A stretch of 64,000 nt of DNA from JBBQXK01 sp038251625 (lineage in GTDB: Bacteria; Pseudomonadota; Alphaproteobacteria; Rhodobacterales; Rhodobacteraceae), in contig JBBSBE010000004.1 in assembly GCA_038251625.1 (NCBI GenBank), forward strand, positions 14,481 through 78,480, read 5' to 3'. The notes beneath the pieces are model-generated. The model was not told the DNA's origin. It searched no databases and saw only the letters and a program-made list of their open reading frames with translations. Positions 43,270 to 52,304 of the stretch are shown here, piece by piece (the stretch's first letter is position 1; each line of letters starts with the position of its first letter). Both the position numbers and the translations under genes were made by a program.

Positions 43270-44015
43270 TTGCCGCCGTCCACGCCAAGGCATTCCCCGG
43301 TGATCCAGCCTGCAAGATCGCTGGCAAAGAACAGCACCGCATTCGCGATGTCGTCGGGCGTTCCCAGCCGACGCAGCGCAATCTGGCCAAGCAGCTTCGC
43401 CTGACCATCCGTCCCCATCGCATCCCACTGCCGCTCGGTCGTGGGGTTTGACCGTACAAAACCGGGGGCAACACAGTTCACCGTGATCCCGAAAGGCCCC
43501 AGTTCATGCGCCAGTTGCCGGGTCAGCCCGATCTGCCCGGCCTTGGCACTGGCATAGGCCTGAATACCCGTCAGGCTGATCGTCCGCCCCGCGCCGCTGG
43601 AAATGTTGATGACCCGCCCCTTGCCACGCGCCTTCATCGCCTGGGCCACGGCCTGGGCCATGAAAAAGCTGCCCGACAGGTTTACGTCGAAAATGGTTTG
43701 CCAGTCGGCGGCGGTAATCTCTTCGATCGGGCGGCCCACCTGCCCCCGAACGCCTCCGGCGCAGTTGACCAGCACATCGATGCCCTCAGGCAGGGCGGCA
43801 ATGGCCGCCTGCACGGCACTCCAGTCACCTACATCGACCACATGGACGGTGCAGGCCCCGCGGCACAGGCGCGCGGTTTCGGCCAGACCCTCGGCGTTCA
43901 CGTCAAATCCGTGCACCCGCGCCCCCCGTGCGGCAAAGGCCAGTGCAATGGCACGGCCAATCCCATGCCCCGCACCGGTAACCAGCACTTGCTGGTTCTC
44001 AAAGTCGATGTTCAT
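43266..44015 (-). CDS. Short-chain dehydrogenase/reductase in the amide-catabolic operon
   Basis: 249 aa classical SDR with LVTGAGHGIGRA near residue 12, VLVNCAGG near residue 82, active-site serine in NISSGAG and tyrosine/lysine in YASAKAG near residue 150. It ends ITGECLGVDGGK, a common FabG-like C-terminus. The start is ATG 44015, overlapping the ketopantoate-reductase-like gene by ATGA, with the M20 gene overlapping its own end. Likely NAD(P)-dependent oxidation of a hydroxy compound released by the hydrolases. Substrate unknown. Confidence 0.92.
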   Translation of the reverse strand: MNIDFENQQVLVTGAGHGIGRAIALAFAARGARVHGFDVNAEGLAETARLCRGACTVHVVDVGDWSAVQAAIAALPEGIDVLVNCAGGVRGQVGRPIEEITAADWQTIFDVNLSGSFFMAQAVAQAMKARGKGRVINISSGAGRTISLTGIQAYASAKAGQIGLTRQLAHELGPFGITVNCVAPGFVRSNPTTERQWDAMGTDGQAKLLGQIALRRLGTPDDIANAVLFFASDLAGWITGECLGVDGGK

Positions 44016-45037
44016 GTCGCTAGCTCCGCAAGGTTCGCCCCATCGAGCGGGCGCCGCCCCGCCTCGATCTCCCGGATCATGCCGATGACCTTCATGGTCA
44101 AAGGCACAGCGATACCAACTTTTGCAGCCGCCGCGATGATCGGGCCCAGCTGCGCCTCGGCCTCTGTCTTGCGCTTGCGGATCGCGAGATCGCGCCAGAT
44201 GCCCGAATGCGATTTGGCCGAGCGGCGGTTGTGCGCCACCATGTCGGCAAAGGACCGGTCCAGATCGGTGCGCGGCGCACCGGGGCGGAACGCCGCGGGA
44301 TCGAAGCCATCGAATGCCTCGGTGGCCACACGTTGCGCGGCGGCCACTGCGCCCACCTCCTGCCCCAGGCGGATCAGCACGTCGCGGGCGTCCGTGCTTT
44401 CCAGACAATCGGCAATACTGTCGTTTGTAAGAGCCGTCGCAAAGAGCAGCGCACCGTAGATCAGCTTGCCCCACAGATAACCCCAGATATTCGGGGTCTG
44501 GATCGCATGCGGGGCAAATTCAAGCATCAGCGCATGCAGGGCGGCGATCCGCGCGGTCGCGGCACCGTCAAGCTCGCCCACAACAACCGCGCCCCTGCCA
44601 GAGTAATGCACCACGCCCGGCTCAAGGTAATCCGCGCCAAAATTGACAAAGCAGCCGATGGTGCGGCCCGCCCCCACGACCCGGGAAATTTCAAGTTCGT
44701 TCAGCCCGTTCTGGGCCGAGACGACATAGCCATCCTGCGCCACATGCGGGGCCATGGCGGCAATTGCGTCTTCGGTATGCAGCGCCTTGACGCACAGAAA
44801 CGTGCGGCGGAAATGCCCGGTCAGGTCAGCGGGCAGAAAGGCGGGGGCATGGACCGTGTCCTGAAAGAGCGGCCCGTCGATCCGCAAGCCTTGCCTGTTG
44901 ATCGCGGTCACATGGTCGGGGACGTTGTCGACGAACACCACCTTGTGCCCAGCCCGCAGAAAGGCTGCCCCAAGGGTGCCGCCGATGGCCCCTGCGCCCC
45001 AGATCAAGATCGCGTCGTCCGGCTCGCTCAAGACCAC
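44012..45037 (-). CDS. Ketopantoate reductase (PanE/ApbA)-family oxidoreductase
   Basis: 341 aa, NADP-binding motif IWGAGAIGGTLGAAF near residue 12 and the family lysine/asparagine region (VKALHTEDAI, QNGLNELE). The C-terminal helical domain (TRKRKTEAE-like IRKRKTEAEAQLGPI) is also typical. At 341 aa it is longer than PanE (about 300). In a catabolic operon between creatininase and SDR genes it is unlikely to be the biosynthetic pantothenate enzyme; a 2-oxo-acid or 2-hydroxy-acid oxidoreductase is more probable. It overlaps the creatininase gene by ten bases. Confidence 0.9.
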   Translation of the reverse strand: MVLSEPDDAILIWGAGAIGGTLGAAFLRAGHKVVFVDNVPDHVTAINRQGLRIDGPLFQDTVHAPAFLPADLTGHFRRTFLCVKALHTEDAIAAMAPHVAQDGYVVSAQNGLNELEISRVVGAGRTIGCFVNFGADYLEPGVVHYSGRGAVVVGELDGAATARIAALHALMLEFAPHAIQTPNIWGYLWGKLIYGALLFATALTNDSIADCLESTDARDVLIRLGQEVGAVAAAQRVATEAFDGFDPAAFRPGAPRTDLDRSFADMVAHNRRSAKSHSGIWRDLAIRKRKTEAEAQLGPIIAAAAKVGIAVPLTMKVIGMIREIEAGRRPLDGANLAELAT

Positions 45038-45729
45038 GGCCCCTGCATCAGGCTGCGGGTTTCGGCCACACCCACATCCCAGATCGACTGCATCTCGGGG
45101 TCGGGACGCTCATAATAGCCGCCGAAATTGCCGTCCCCCAGATAGGCGCGCACGGCGGCGGGCGGCATGGCGCGCATCCGGTCAAAGTCGATCATCGGCT
45201 TTTGCTGGCTCGGCAGCACCACGTCGGCAAGGCGCGTCCAGGGGAAGTTTTCCATCCAGCTTGCATGGCTCGCGACAGGATCCGTTTCTTGCACCTTTGC
45301 CAGCGTCTTGGGCGCGTTCCACCAGTTATGGAACCGGACGGAGGCATCGGGGTGATCGGCCATCCATTCGATGGCAAGAGAGGCGGCCGGGCTGTTACCG
45401 CCATGGCCGTTCACGATGAACACGCGGCGAAACCCCTGGGCATAAAGCGAATCCAGAATGTCGCGCACCAGCGCCACATAGGTTTCCACCCGTAGGCTGA
45501 CAGACCCGGGATAGGCAAGGAAATAGGGCGTCACGCCGTAAGCCAGCACCGGAAACACCGGCAGGCCCAAAGGGCCCGCCGCATCCAGCGCCATCTTCTC
45601 GGCAAGGATCGAGTCGACCGACAGCGACAGCCCTGCATGCTGCTCGGTGCTGCCAAGGGGCAGCACGGCCAGATCATTGCCCTTCAGATAGGCATCGACC
45701 TGACCCCAGTTCATCTCGGAGATCTTCAC
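45028..45729 (-). CDS. Creatininase-family amidohydrolase
   Basis: 233 aa metal-dependent hydrolase. The family pattern is present: LPLGSTEQHAGLSLSVDS near residue 25 (Glu and His metal ligands; the usual HLPLxTD appears as LSLSVDS) and VFIVNGHGGNSPAASLA near residue 105. Members open cyclic amides (creatinine), deformylate or cleave small peptides. It is the first enzyme gene of the operon, overlapping the GntR gene by ATGA. It may linearise a lactam or cleave a C-N bond before the M20, amidase and oxidoreductase steps. Confidence 0.9.
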   Translation of the reverse strand: MKISEMNWGQVDAYLKGNDLAVLPLGSTEQHAGLSLSVDSILAEKMALDAAGPLGLPVFPVLAYGVTPYFLAYPGSVSLRVETYVALVRDILDSLYAQGFRRVFIVNGHGGNSPAASLAIEWMADHPDASVRFHNWWNAPKTLAKVQETDPVASHASWMENFPWTRLADVVLPSQQKPMIDFDRMRAMPPAAVRAYLGDGNFGGYYERPDPEMQSIWDVGVAETRSLMQGPWS

Positions 45730-46715
45730 GACGCTTCCTTTCGGGTCATCACCTGTGGCCCTGCGGCCCGGTTGAGAATGGGCAGCACCAACCGGTCGAT
45801 GTCACCGGGGTCGGGGATGTGGCGGTATTCCAGCACGCGGGTTTCGGGCCGCACCATGGCAACAACTGCATCGGCGCCGGTGGACATCACCACCACATCG
45901 GCCTGTGCCACGATGCCGGGCAGATCGGGGTCATCCAGATTGGCCAGCCGCACCGATTGCACATGCGCCGCAAACCGCCGCACGCCAAGATCCAGCACCG
46001 GCAGGAAATCAGCAAAGCGCGACACCACCAGCACATGCGCCAGAGGGTTCAACGAGGCCAGCGCCAGCCGCGTCGGTTCGGACGGGATGAAGCGCAGCGA
46101 CACGATCCTGTCACGCGGCACCATCCGGGGCAGACGGTCCTGCAGGGTCGAGAAAGTCAGCACCAGATCGGCCCCCGCCACCCGGGCCAGCGTCTCGGCA
46201 TCCGCTTCTATCGCATCGAACGTCACCGGCGTCACGGACGCCCGCGCACCAAGTTGATCCTGCACATGGGCGGCATAGCTTCGCGTCGCGGCGTCGAACA
46301 ATCCGACAAGCACGATGTCATGGCAGGCCCCCGCCTCGCCACGCTGACCCGCCCGAGCAGCCATCAAGGTCACCACGTCGGCCAGATCAAGACCCATCGC
46401 CAGCCCCTTTTCGATGGCCGTGTCGATCGCGTTGCGCAACTCGATCGCGTCGGCGCGCGACGCCAACCGGGCCAGCGCCGATTCCGCCACATAGGTGCCC
46501 GAACCGGACTTGCCCTCGATCAGCCCGGCGGCCTTGAGGTCGGCATAGACCTTGCTGACGGTCATGGGGGCCACCCCTGTCCGTTCCGCCAGATCGCGCA
46601 CCGAAGGCAGCGACGCGCCCACCTCAAGCCGACCGAAAGAAATTTCGTGTTCGATTGCACCTTTCAGTTGCTGGTGGATCGAAATCGCCAGCGCCCGATT
46701 AACCGTTACCTTCAT
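45726..46715 (-). CDS. GntR-type regulator with binding-protein-like C-terminal domain
   Basis: 329 aa. The N-terminal winged helix (SVRDLAERTGVAPMTVSKVYADLKAAGLIEG, residues about 36-66) is GntR/YtrA-like. The following 240 residues (HDIVLVGLFDAATRSYAAHVQDQLGARA and DVVVMSTGADAVVAM) resemble neither FCD, UTRA nor an aminotransferase domain. They have an alternating strand-helix pattern, perhaps a periplasmic-binding-protein or receiver-like fold. It starts the six-gene hydrolase operon and diverges from importer 2, so it is well placed to control both. Confidence 0.85.
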   Translation of the reverse strand: MKVTVNRALAISIHQQLKGAIEHEISFGRLEVGASLPSVRDLAERTGVAPMTVSKVYADLKAAGLIEGKSGSGTYVAESALARLASRADAIELRNAIDTAIEKGLAMGLDLADVVTLMAARAGQRGEAGACHDIVLVGLFDAATRSYAAHVQDQLGARASVTPVTFDAIEADAETLARVAGADLVLTFSTLQDRLPRMVPRDRIVSLRFIPSEPTRLALASLNPLAHVLVVSRFADFLPVLDLGVRRFAAHVQSVRLANLDDPDLPGIVAQADVVVMSTGADAVVAMVRPETRVLEYRHIPDPGDIDRLVLPILNRAAGPQVMTRKEAS

Positions 46716-46886
46716 GCAAGCCTGCCTCTATGTCCCAATCATCTAGTATGGTTCGCACCGCACATGCTGAGCATTTCATCATTTTCGCGCTATTTCCAGC
46801 AAAATTCACCCCGAACTGTACTGTTGACTTGTATCAGATGCCATGGAACGCTTCGATGAATTATAACGCTTGAACACCATGGAGGG

Positions 46887-48470
46887 ATGAAGATGAAATT
46901 GTTCTCTGCCGCCGCCCTGTCGGTCGCCCTGCTCTTGGGCAGCACCGTGTCGTCGCTGGCCGTCGAACGCGGTGGGGTGATGACCTATGGGCGTTATGCC
47001 GACAGTCTGTTCCTCGATCCGGTGCTGAACGACGCCAACGTCGATATCTGGATCCTGTCGAACATGTACGACACCCTGTTGCTGCCGACCGATGACGGAA
47101 AGGGCGTTCAGCCCGGCCTTGCATCCGACTACAAGCTTGCCGACGACGGGTTGAGCGTGACGCTGACCCTGCGGGACGGAATCAAGTTCTCGGACGGCTC
47201 GCCGATCACGCCTGACGATGTTATCTTCTCGCTTGGCCGCGCCTCCACCCCTGACAACGGCATCTGGGGGTTTCTGATCAGTTCAATCGCGGGTATCGAA
47301 AGCCCTGACGCCAAGACGGTGGTGATCAAGCTGAACCGTCCCGATCCGGCGATCATCCCGGCCCTGAGCGTGTTCAATACCGCCATCATGCCCAAGGCCG
47401 CCTTCGAGGCTGCTGCCGGCACCACCGACACCGAAAAGGCCGAGGCGTTTTCGGCCAAGCCCGTGGGATCTGGCCCCTTCGTGCTGGAAAGCTGGGAACG
47501 GGGCACGTTGATGAAGCTGGTCAAGAACCCCCACTATTGGGACATGGGCGAAGACGGGCAGCCCCTGCCCTACCTCGATGGTGTCACGTTCGAGATCATC
47601 CCCGATGACGCCACGCGCATCCTGCGTCTGCAATCGGGCGAGCTTGACGGCGCCGAGTTCATCCCCTTTGCCCGCGTCGCCGAACTTCAGGCCGCTGACG
47701 GGATCGCGATGGAACTCTACCCGTCGACCAAAGTGAACTACATCACCTTCAACGTCCGGCCCCAGATTGAAGGCAAGGACAACCCCCTGTCGAACGCGAA
47801 GGTTCGGGAAGCGCTGAACTATGCCACGAACAAGGAGGCGATCATCCAGATCGTGACCCAGGGCGTTGGCACGCCAATGACCTCGTTCATGTCGGCCGCA
47901 ACGCCGCTGCAATCGGGCAAGGCGCCGCTTTATCCCTATGATCTTGACAAGGCCAAGGCGCTCATGGCCGAAGCGGGCTTTGCAGATGGTTTCTCGACCT
48001 CGATCCTTGCCCTTGCCGGCAATCAGGATGACGCCGGGATCACCACGGCATTGCAACAGATGTGGGCCGCCGTGGGTGTGAAGCTTGAGATCAAGCAAGT
48101 CGACAACGCCACCCGCACGGCCCAGTACCGGGCAGGCACGTTCGAGATGCGCACCGCCGCCTGGACCGACGATATCGCCGATCCGTCCGAGATCACCTCG
48201 TACTTCGCCTACTCTCCCACCATCGACGCACTGCATTCGGGCTGGAAGAACGAAGAGGCCGACAAGCTCTTCGAAGCCTCGCAAAGCGAGACGGACGCGG
48301 CCAAGCGCGCCGAGCAATACGCCCGCATTCAGGACATCTTCAACGCGGAAGGCCCAACCCTGCCGCTCTTCGAGACGCCCTATCCCGTCGCTCTCAGCAA
48401 GAAGGTGCAGGGGTTCAGCCAGATCCCACTGGGCAACAACATTTTCCGCGCGGCCTGGCTGGAAAAATAG
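46887..48470 (+). CDS. Peptide ABC substrate-binding protein (family 5), importer 2
   Basis: 527 aa. Signal peptide MKMKLFSAAALSVALLLGSTVSSLA, then VERGGVMTYGRYADSLFLDPVLND, an N-terminal pattern of dipeptide-binding proteins. The signature region LASDYKLADDGLSVTLTLRDGIKFSDGSPI lies near residue 75. GGAGGG lies nine bases before the ATG. It is divergent from the GntR/hydrolase operon and is followed by a strong terminator before the permease genes. This implies that binding protein is made in excess. Confidence 0.95.
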   Translation: MKMKLFSAAALSVALLLGSTVSSLAVERGGVMTYGRYADSLFLDPVLNDANVDIWILSNMYDTLLLPTDDGKGVQPGLASDYKLADDGLSVTLTLRDGIKFSDGSPITPDDVIFSLGRASTPDNGIWGFLISSIAGIESPDAKTVVIKLNRPDPAIIPALSVFNTAIMPKAAFEAAAGTTDTEKAEAFSAKPVGSGPFVLESWERGTLMKLVKNPHYWDMGEDGQPLPYLDGVTFEIIPDDATRILRLQSGELDGAEFIPFARVAELQAADGIAMELYPSTKVNYITFNVRPQIEGKDNPLSNAKVREALNYATNKEAIIQIVTQGVGTPMTSFMSAATPLQSGKAPLYPYDLDKAKALMAEAGFADGFSTSILALAGNQDDAGITTALQQMWAAVGVKLEIKQVDNATRTAQYRAGTFEMRTAAWTDDIADPSEITSYFAYSPTIDALHSGWKNEEADKLFEASQSETDAAKRAEQYARIQDIFNAEGPTLPLFETPYPVALSKKVQGFSQIPLGNNIFRAAWLEK

Positions 48471-48486
48471 TACCCTTGTCTTTGAA

Positions 48487-48519
48487 GGGGCGGCGGGTGC
48501 ATTCCGCCGCCCCTTTTTT
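48487..48519 (+). terminator. Intrinsic terminator/attenuator after importer-2 binding-protein gene
   Basis: GGGGCGGCGG (48487-48496), loop GTGCATT, and complement CCGCCGCCCC (48504-48513), followed by six T residues (48514-48519). It lies in the 90-base gap before the first permease gene, so part of the transcription probably stops here and the rest continues into the importer genes. Confidence 0.85.
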
Positions 48520-48560
48520 AATGACCACCCCCGCAGCCACCTGATCCGAAGGCGCGCCCC

Positions 48561-49499
48561 TTGCCCCTGTCCGAGTTCATCGCCCGACGCCTGTTGCAGC
48601 TGATCCCCACGCTGATCTTCATTCTGATCGTGGTGTTCGTGCTGGTACGCCTGCTGCCGGGCGACCCGACCAGCGCCATTCTTGGCGACAGGGGCACCGA
48701 TGCCGATATCGATCGGATCAACCGCCAGCTTGGTATCGACCGGTCAATCCCTGTGCAATTCTGGCTGTTCGTCAAATCGGTGTTTACCGCTGATCTCGGC
48801 AATTCGATCGTTCTGAAACGCCCCGTGACAGAGCTCATCGTGCAGCGGCTGCCGGTCACGGTGGCCTTGACGGCGCTCGCGGCGTTGATCGCGCTCTGCC
48901 TTGCCGTGCCCCTCGCGTTCGTCGCCGCCCTGCGCCGTGATCAGTTGGCCGACAATGCCATCCGTGGCGGCTTTCAGATCGGCCTGTCGATGCCGGTGTT
49001 CTATCTCGGGCTGATCCTGCTGACTGTCTTCGGCGCCAAGCTGCACTGGTTTCCGGTCGGCGGATACGGCGAGACGTTCCTCGACCGCCTTTACCACCTG
49101 ATCCTTCCCGCCACCACACTCGCACTCAGCCTGTCTGCGGTGTTGATGCGCAACCTGCGCGCCGCGATCATCGGGGTGGTGGATGCAGAATACGTCAGCT
49201 TCGCGCGCGCCAAGGGGCTGGCCCCCCGGCTGATCCTGATCCGGCATGTTCTGCGCAATGCGCTGATTTCGACCGTCACGCTCTTCGGTCTCTCTATCGG
49301 CACGCTCTTGGGCGGGGCGGTGATCACCGAGACGGTGTTCGCCATCCCCGGCGCAGGGCGCCTGATGATCGACAGCATCTATGGCCGCGACTATCCGGTG
49401 GTGCAGGGGCTGACGCTGGCGCTGGCGGTGCTCGTGTCGATCACCTTCCTTCTGACCGACCTGTTGCAAGCCTGGCTTGACCCGCGGGTCGCCCGCTGA
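48561..49499 (+). CDS. Peptide ABC permease (DppB-type), importer 2
   Basis: 312 aa from a TTG start at 48561 (PLSEFIARRLLQLIPTLIFILIVVFV). First helix, LLPGDPTSAILGDRGTD, then five more membrane segments. The EAA-type loop is EYVSFARAKGLAPRLILIRHVLRNAL, and the C-terminus ends AWLDPRVAR. It overlaps the next permease gene by one base (TGATG). The rare start codon fits low translation relative to the binding protein. Confidence 0.93.
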   Translation: MPLSEFIARRLLQLIPTLIFILIVVFVLVRLLPGDPTSAILGDRGTDADIDRINRQLGIDRSIPVQFWLFVKSVFTADLGNSIVLKRPVTELIVQRLPVTVALTALAALIALCLAVPLAFVAALRRDQLADNAIRGGFQIGLSMPVFYLGLILLTVFGAKLHWFPVGGYGETFLDRLYHLILPATTLALSLSAVLMRNLRAAIIGVVDAEYVSFARAKGLAPRLILIRHVLRNALISTVTLFGLSIGTLLGGAVITETVFAIPGAGRLMIDSIYGRDYPVVQGLTLALAVLVSITFLLTDLLQAWLDPRVAR

Positions 49500-50317
49500 T
49501 GGCGGCGGCGCGCGTGCGGTTGCCGCGACCGCTGATCCTTGGCGGGGCCATCCTCGGGGTCAGCATGATCCTTGCAATCTTCCCCTCCGCCTTTGCACCC
49601 TATGATCCGATTGCCTTCGACTACGGCGCGCTCAGTCAGGCGCCCAGCCTTGCGCACCCCTTCGGCACCGATAATTTCGGCCGTGACGTGCTCAGCCGGA
49701 TCATCCATGCCTACCGCATCGACATGCAGATCGCGATTTTCGCGACCGTCTTTGCCTTTGTCTTCGGCACCATCGTGGGCGCTGTCGTCGGCTATGTCGG
49801 GGGCCGGACCGAGGCGCTGTTCGGGCGCTTGGTGGATGCCATCATCACCTTTCCCTTTCTGGTCCTCGTCATCGCCATCGTATCGGTGCTGGGGCCGGGC
49901 CTGATCAACATGTATATCGCGGTCAGCGTGGTCGGCTGGGTGTTCTACGCCCGGATCATCGCGGCAGAGATCAAGGTCCAGAAACGGCTGGACTACGCCG
50001 ATGCCGGGCGGGCCATGGGCTACACGCACCTGCGGATCATCTTCCGCCATCTTCTGCCCAATGCGATCACCCCGGCGGTGGTCTACTGGATGACCGACAT
50101 GGCACTGGCGATCCTCCTGGGGTCATCGCTTGGCTATCTTGGCCTCGGCGCGCAGCCGCCGGCCGCCGAATGGGGCGTGCAGATTGCCGACGGCAAGAAC
50201 TTCATGACGACCGCCTGGTGGATCAGCGTCTTTCCGGGGATCTTCATCATCCTGACCGGCCTTGGCTTTTCCCTCTTGGGCGATGGCCTGGCCGAAGTGA
50301 TGCGGGCGCGCAAATGA
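49499..50317 (+). CDS. Peptide ABC permease (DppC-type), importer 2
   Basis: 272 aa, shorter than the other DppC-type permeases here because the cytoplasmic N-terminal tail is brief. Key segments: GTDNFGRDVLSRIIHAYRIDM near residue 58, the EAA-type loop LDYADAGRAMGYTHLRIIFRHLLPN and GLGAQPPAAEWG. The start overlaps the DppB-type stop; its own stop overlaps the ATPase start by ATGA. Confidence 0.94.
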   Translation: MAAARVRLPRPLILGGAILGVSMILAIFPSAFAPYDPIAFDYGALSQAPSLAHPFGTDNFGRDVLSRIIHAYRIDMQIAIFATVFAFVFGTIVGAVVGYVGGRTEALFGRLVDAIITFPFLVLVIAIVSVLGPGLINMYIAVSVVGWVFYARIIAAEIKVQKRLDYADAGRAMGYTHLRIIFRHLLPNAITPAVVYWMTDMALAILLGSSLGYLGLGAQPPAAEWGVQIADGKNFMTTAWWISVFPGIFIILTGLGFSLLGDGLAEVMRARK

Positions 50318-51306
50318 AGGATGCCGTGCTGTCGGTGCAAAAGCTGACCACCCGCTTTCAAACACCGCGCGGCCTTCTGACTGCGGTGGACGAGGTCAGC
50401 TTTGACGTCCGCCCGGGCGAGATTTTCGGTCTGGTCGGCGAAAGCGGATCGGGCAAGAGCGTCACGCTGCGCTCGCTGACCCGGCTCTTGCCGACCGGGG
50501 CCAGCGTTGACGGCGTGGTGCTGTGGCAGGGGCGGGATCTGGTGGGCATGCCCGATGCAGCCTTGCGGGGCGTGCGCGGCGGCCAGATCTCGATGATCTT
50601 TCAGGAACCGATGACGGCCTTGAACCCGGTCTTGCCGATCCGCGTGCAGATCACCGAAAACCTGCGTGCGCATACCGATCTGAACGCGGCCGCGCGGGCC
50701 GCACGCGCACGCGAACTGCTGGATATGGTCGGCATCCCGGATGCCGCCCGGCGGCTCGACGAATACCCGCACCAGTTTTCCGGCGGCATGCGGCAGCGGG
50801 CGATGATTGCCATCGCATTGGCGTCGAACCCCCGCTTGCTGCTGGCGGATGAACCCACGACGGCGCTCGACGTGACCATTCAGGACCAGATCCTGAACCT
50901 GCTTCTGGACCTGCGCGATGAGTTGGGTATGAGCGTAGTGTTCGTCACCCATGATCTGGGCGTGGTGGCGGCGACCTGCGACAGGATGGCGGTGATGTAC
51001 GCCGGGCGGATCGTGGAAACCGGCACGGTGGCCGAGGTGTTTCGCGGCCCGATGCACGCCTACACGCGCGGGCTTCTGGGCTCGATCCCGCGCGCCGGCA
51101 CCGAACGCACCCCGCTTCTGTCGATCGAGGGCACGCCGCCGGGTCTTGCAGCCATTCCCGATGGCTGCGCCTTTCACCCTCGCTGCAGCTTTGCGTCCGA
51201 CCTCTGCCGGGCCAGCCGCCCAGTGCTTGCCGCGATTGGCCCCGACCGTGCTGTTGCTTGCAACCATGCAGACGCCGTGCGCGCCGCAGGATCGCCCGCC
51301 GCATGA
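50314..51306 (+). CDS. Peptide ABC ATP-binding protein (DppD/OppD-type), importer 2
   Basis: 330 aa. Walker A GESGSGKSV, signature FSGGMRQRAMIAIAL, Walker B LLADEPTTALD, and the C-terminal cysteine motif GCAFHPRCSFASDLCR. The start is ATG 50314; an upstream open frame to 50170 lies inside the permease gene and is rejected. Overlaps on both sides by ATGA place it in a strictly coupled chain. Confidence 0.95.
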   Translation: MKDAVLSVQKLTTRFQTPRGLLTAVDEVSFDVRPGEIFGLVGESGSGKSVTLRSLTRLLPTGASVDGVVLWQGRDLVGMPDAALRGVRGGQISMIFQEPMTALNPVLPIRVQITENLRAHTDLNAAARAARARELLDMVGIPDAARRLDEYPHQFSGGMRQRAMIAIALASNPRLLLADEPTTALDVTIQDQILNLLLDLRDELGMSVVFVTHDLGVVAATCDRMAVMYAGRIVETGTVAEVFRGPMHAYTRGLLGSIPRAGTERTPLLSIEGTPPGLAAIPDGCAFHPRCSFASDLCRASRPVLAAIGPDRAVACNHADAVRAAGSPAA

Positions 51307-52304
51307 CTGATATCATCCTCTCCACCACTGACATCACCAAACGGTTTGCCGTGGGACAGTCGGTGGTGGCGCGGCTGCGTGGCCAGCCTGCGCTGGCGGT
51401 CCATGCGTTGAACGGGGTCAGCCTGGACGTGGTGAAAGGCGAAACGCTTGGGATCGTCGGCGAGTCCGGTTGCGGCAAGTCCACGCTGGCCCGCTGCCTT
51501 GTCCGGTTGCACGATTGCGACGGCGGGCAGGTGCGGTTCGAGGGGACGGATATCGCCAGCCTGTCTGGCCCTGCGCGCCGCGCCTTCAACCGCCGCGTCC
51601 AGATGATCTTTCAAGACCCCTATTCCTCGCTCAACCCCCGCATGACCGTCCGCCAGATCCTGTCCGAGGCTTTGACCGTCCACGCCATGCGGCCCAAAGG
51701 CGAAATCGCCTCACGGATCGACGAGCTTTTGAGCCTTGTCCGCCTGCCCCCCGATGCCGCCGACAAATACCCCCACGAATTTTCCGGTGGCCAGCGCCAG
51801 CGCATCGGCATCGCCCGCGCACTGTCGGTGGAGCCCGAGGTGCTGGTGGCCGATGAACTCGTGTCGGCGCTTGATGTGTCGGTGCAGGCTCAGGTGGTCA
51901 ATCTCTTGCTCGAGTTGCAAGAGCGGCTGCATCTGACGGTCGTGTTCGTGGCCCATGACCTGCGCCTCGTGCGGCACATCTCGCACCGGGTGGCCGTGAT
52001 GTATCTGGGCAAGGTAGTGGAAATCGGCCCCGCTGCTGCATTGTTTGCAGCACCCCGGCACCCCTACACCGACGCCCTGCTGCGCGCTGCCCCTGGGGTC
52101 GACCCCACCCGGCGCACCCGCACCGTGGCCGCACGGGGCGAGTTGCCAAGCCCGATCAACCTGCCCAAAGGGTGTCTCTTTCACACCCGCTGCCCCTTCG
52201 CCTTTGATCGTTGCCGTACCGATGTCCCCGCTCTGCGACCCCGCGGCGACGGGCATCTGGCCGCATGTCACCTTGATACCTTTCCAGCGAAAGCCTCCAC
52301 ATGA
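51303..52304 (+). CDS. Peptide ABC ATP-binding protein (DppF/OppF-type), importer 2
   Basis: 333 aa. Walker A GESGCGKST, signature FSGGQRQRIGIARAL and C-terminal GCLFHTRCPFAFDRCR. Walker B reads VLVADELVSALD: the proline that normally follows the catalytic glutamate (DEP) is replaced by leucine, while Asp and Glu are kept, so hydrolysis should be possible. The gene overlaps the carboxypeptidase gene by ATGA, which ties the peptidase to the importer. Confidence 0.95.
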   Translation: MTDIILSTTDITKRFAVGQSVVARLRGQPALAVHALNGVSLDVVKGETLGIVGESGCGKSTLARCLVRLHDCDGGQVRFEGTDIASLSGPARRAFNRRVQMIFQDPYSSLNPRMTVRQILSEALTVHAMRPKGEIASRIDELLSLVRLPPDAADKYPHEFSGGQRQRIGIARALSVEPEVLVADELVSALDVSVQAQVVNLLLELQERLHLTVVFVAHDLRLVRHISHRVAVMYLGKVVEIGPAAALFAAPRHPYTDALLRAAPGVDPTRRTRTVAARGELPSPINLPKGCLFHTRCPFAFDRCRTDVPALRPRGDGHLAACHLDTFPAKAST

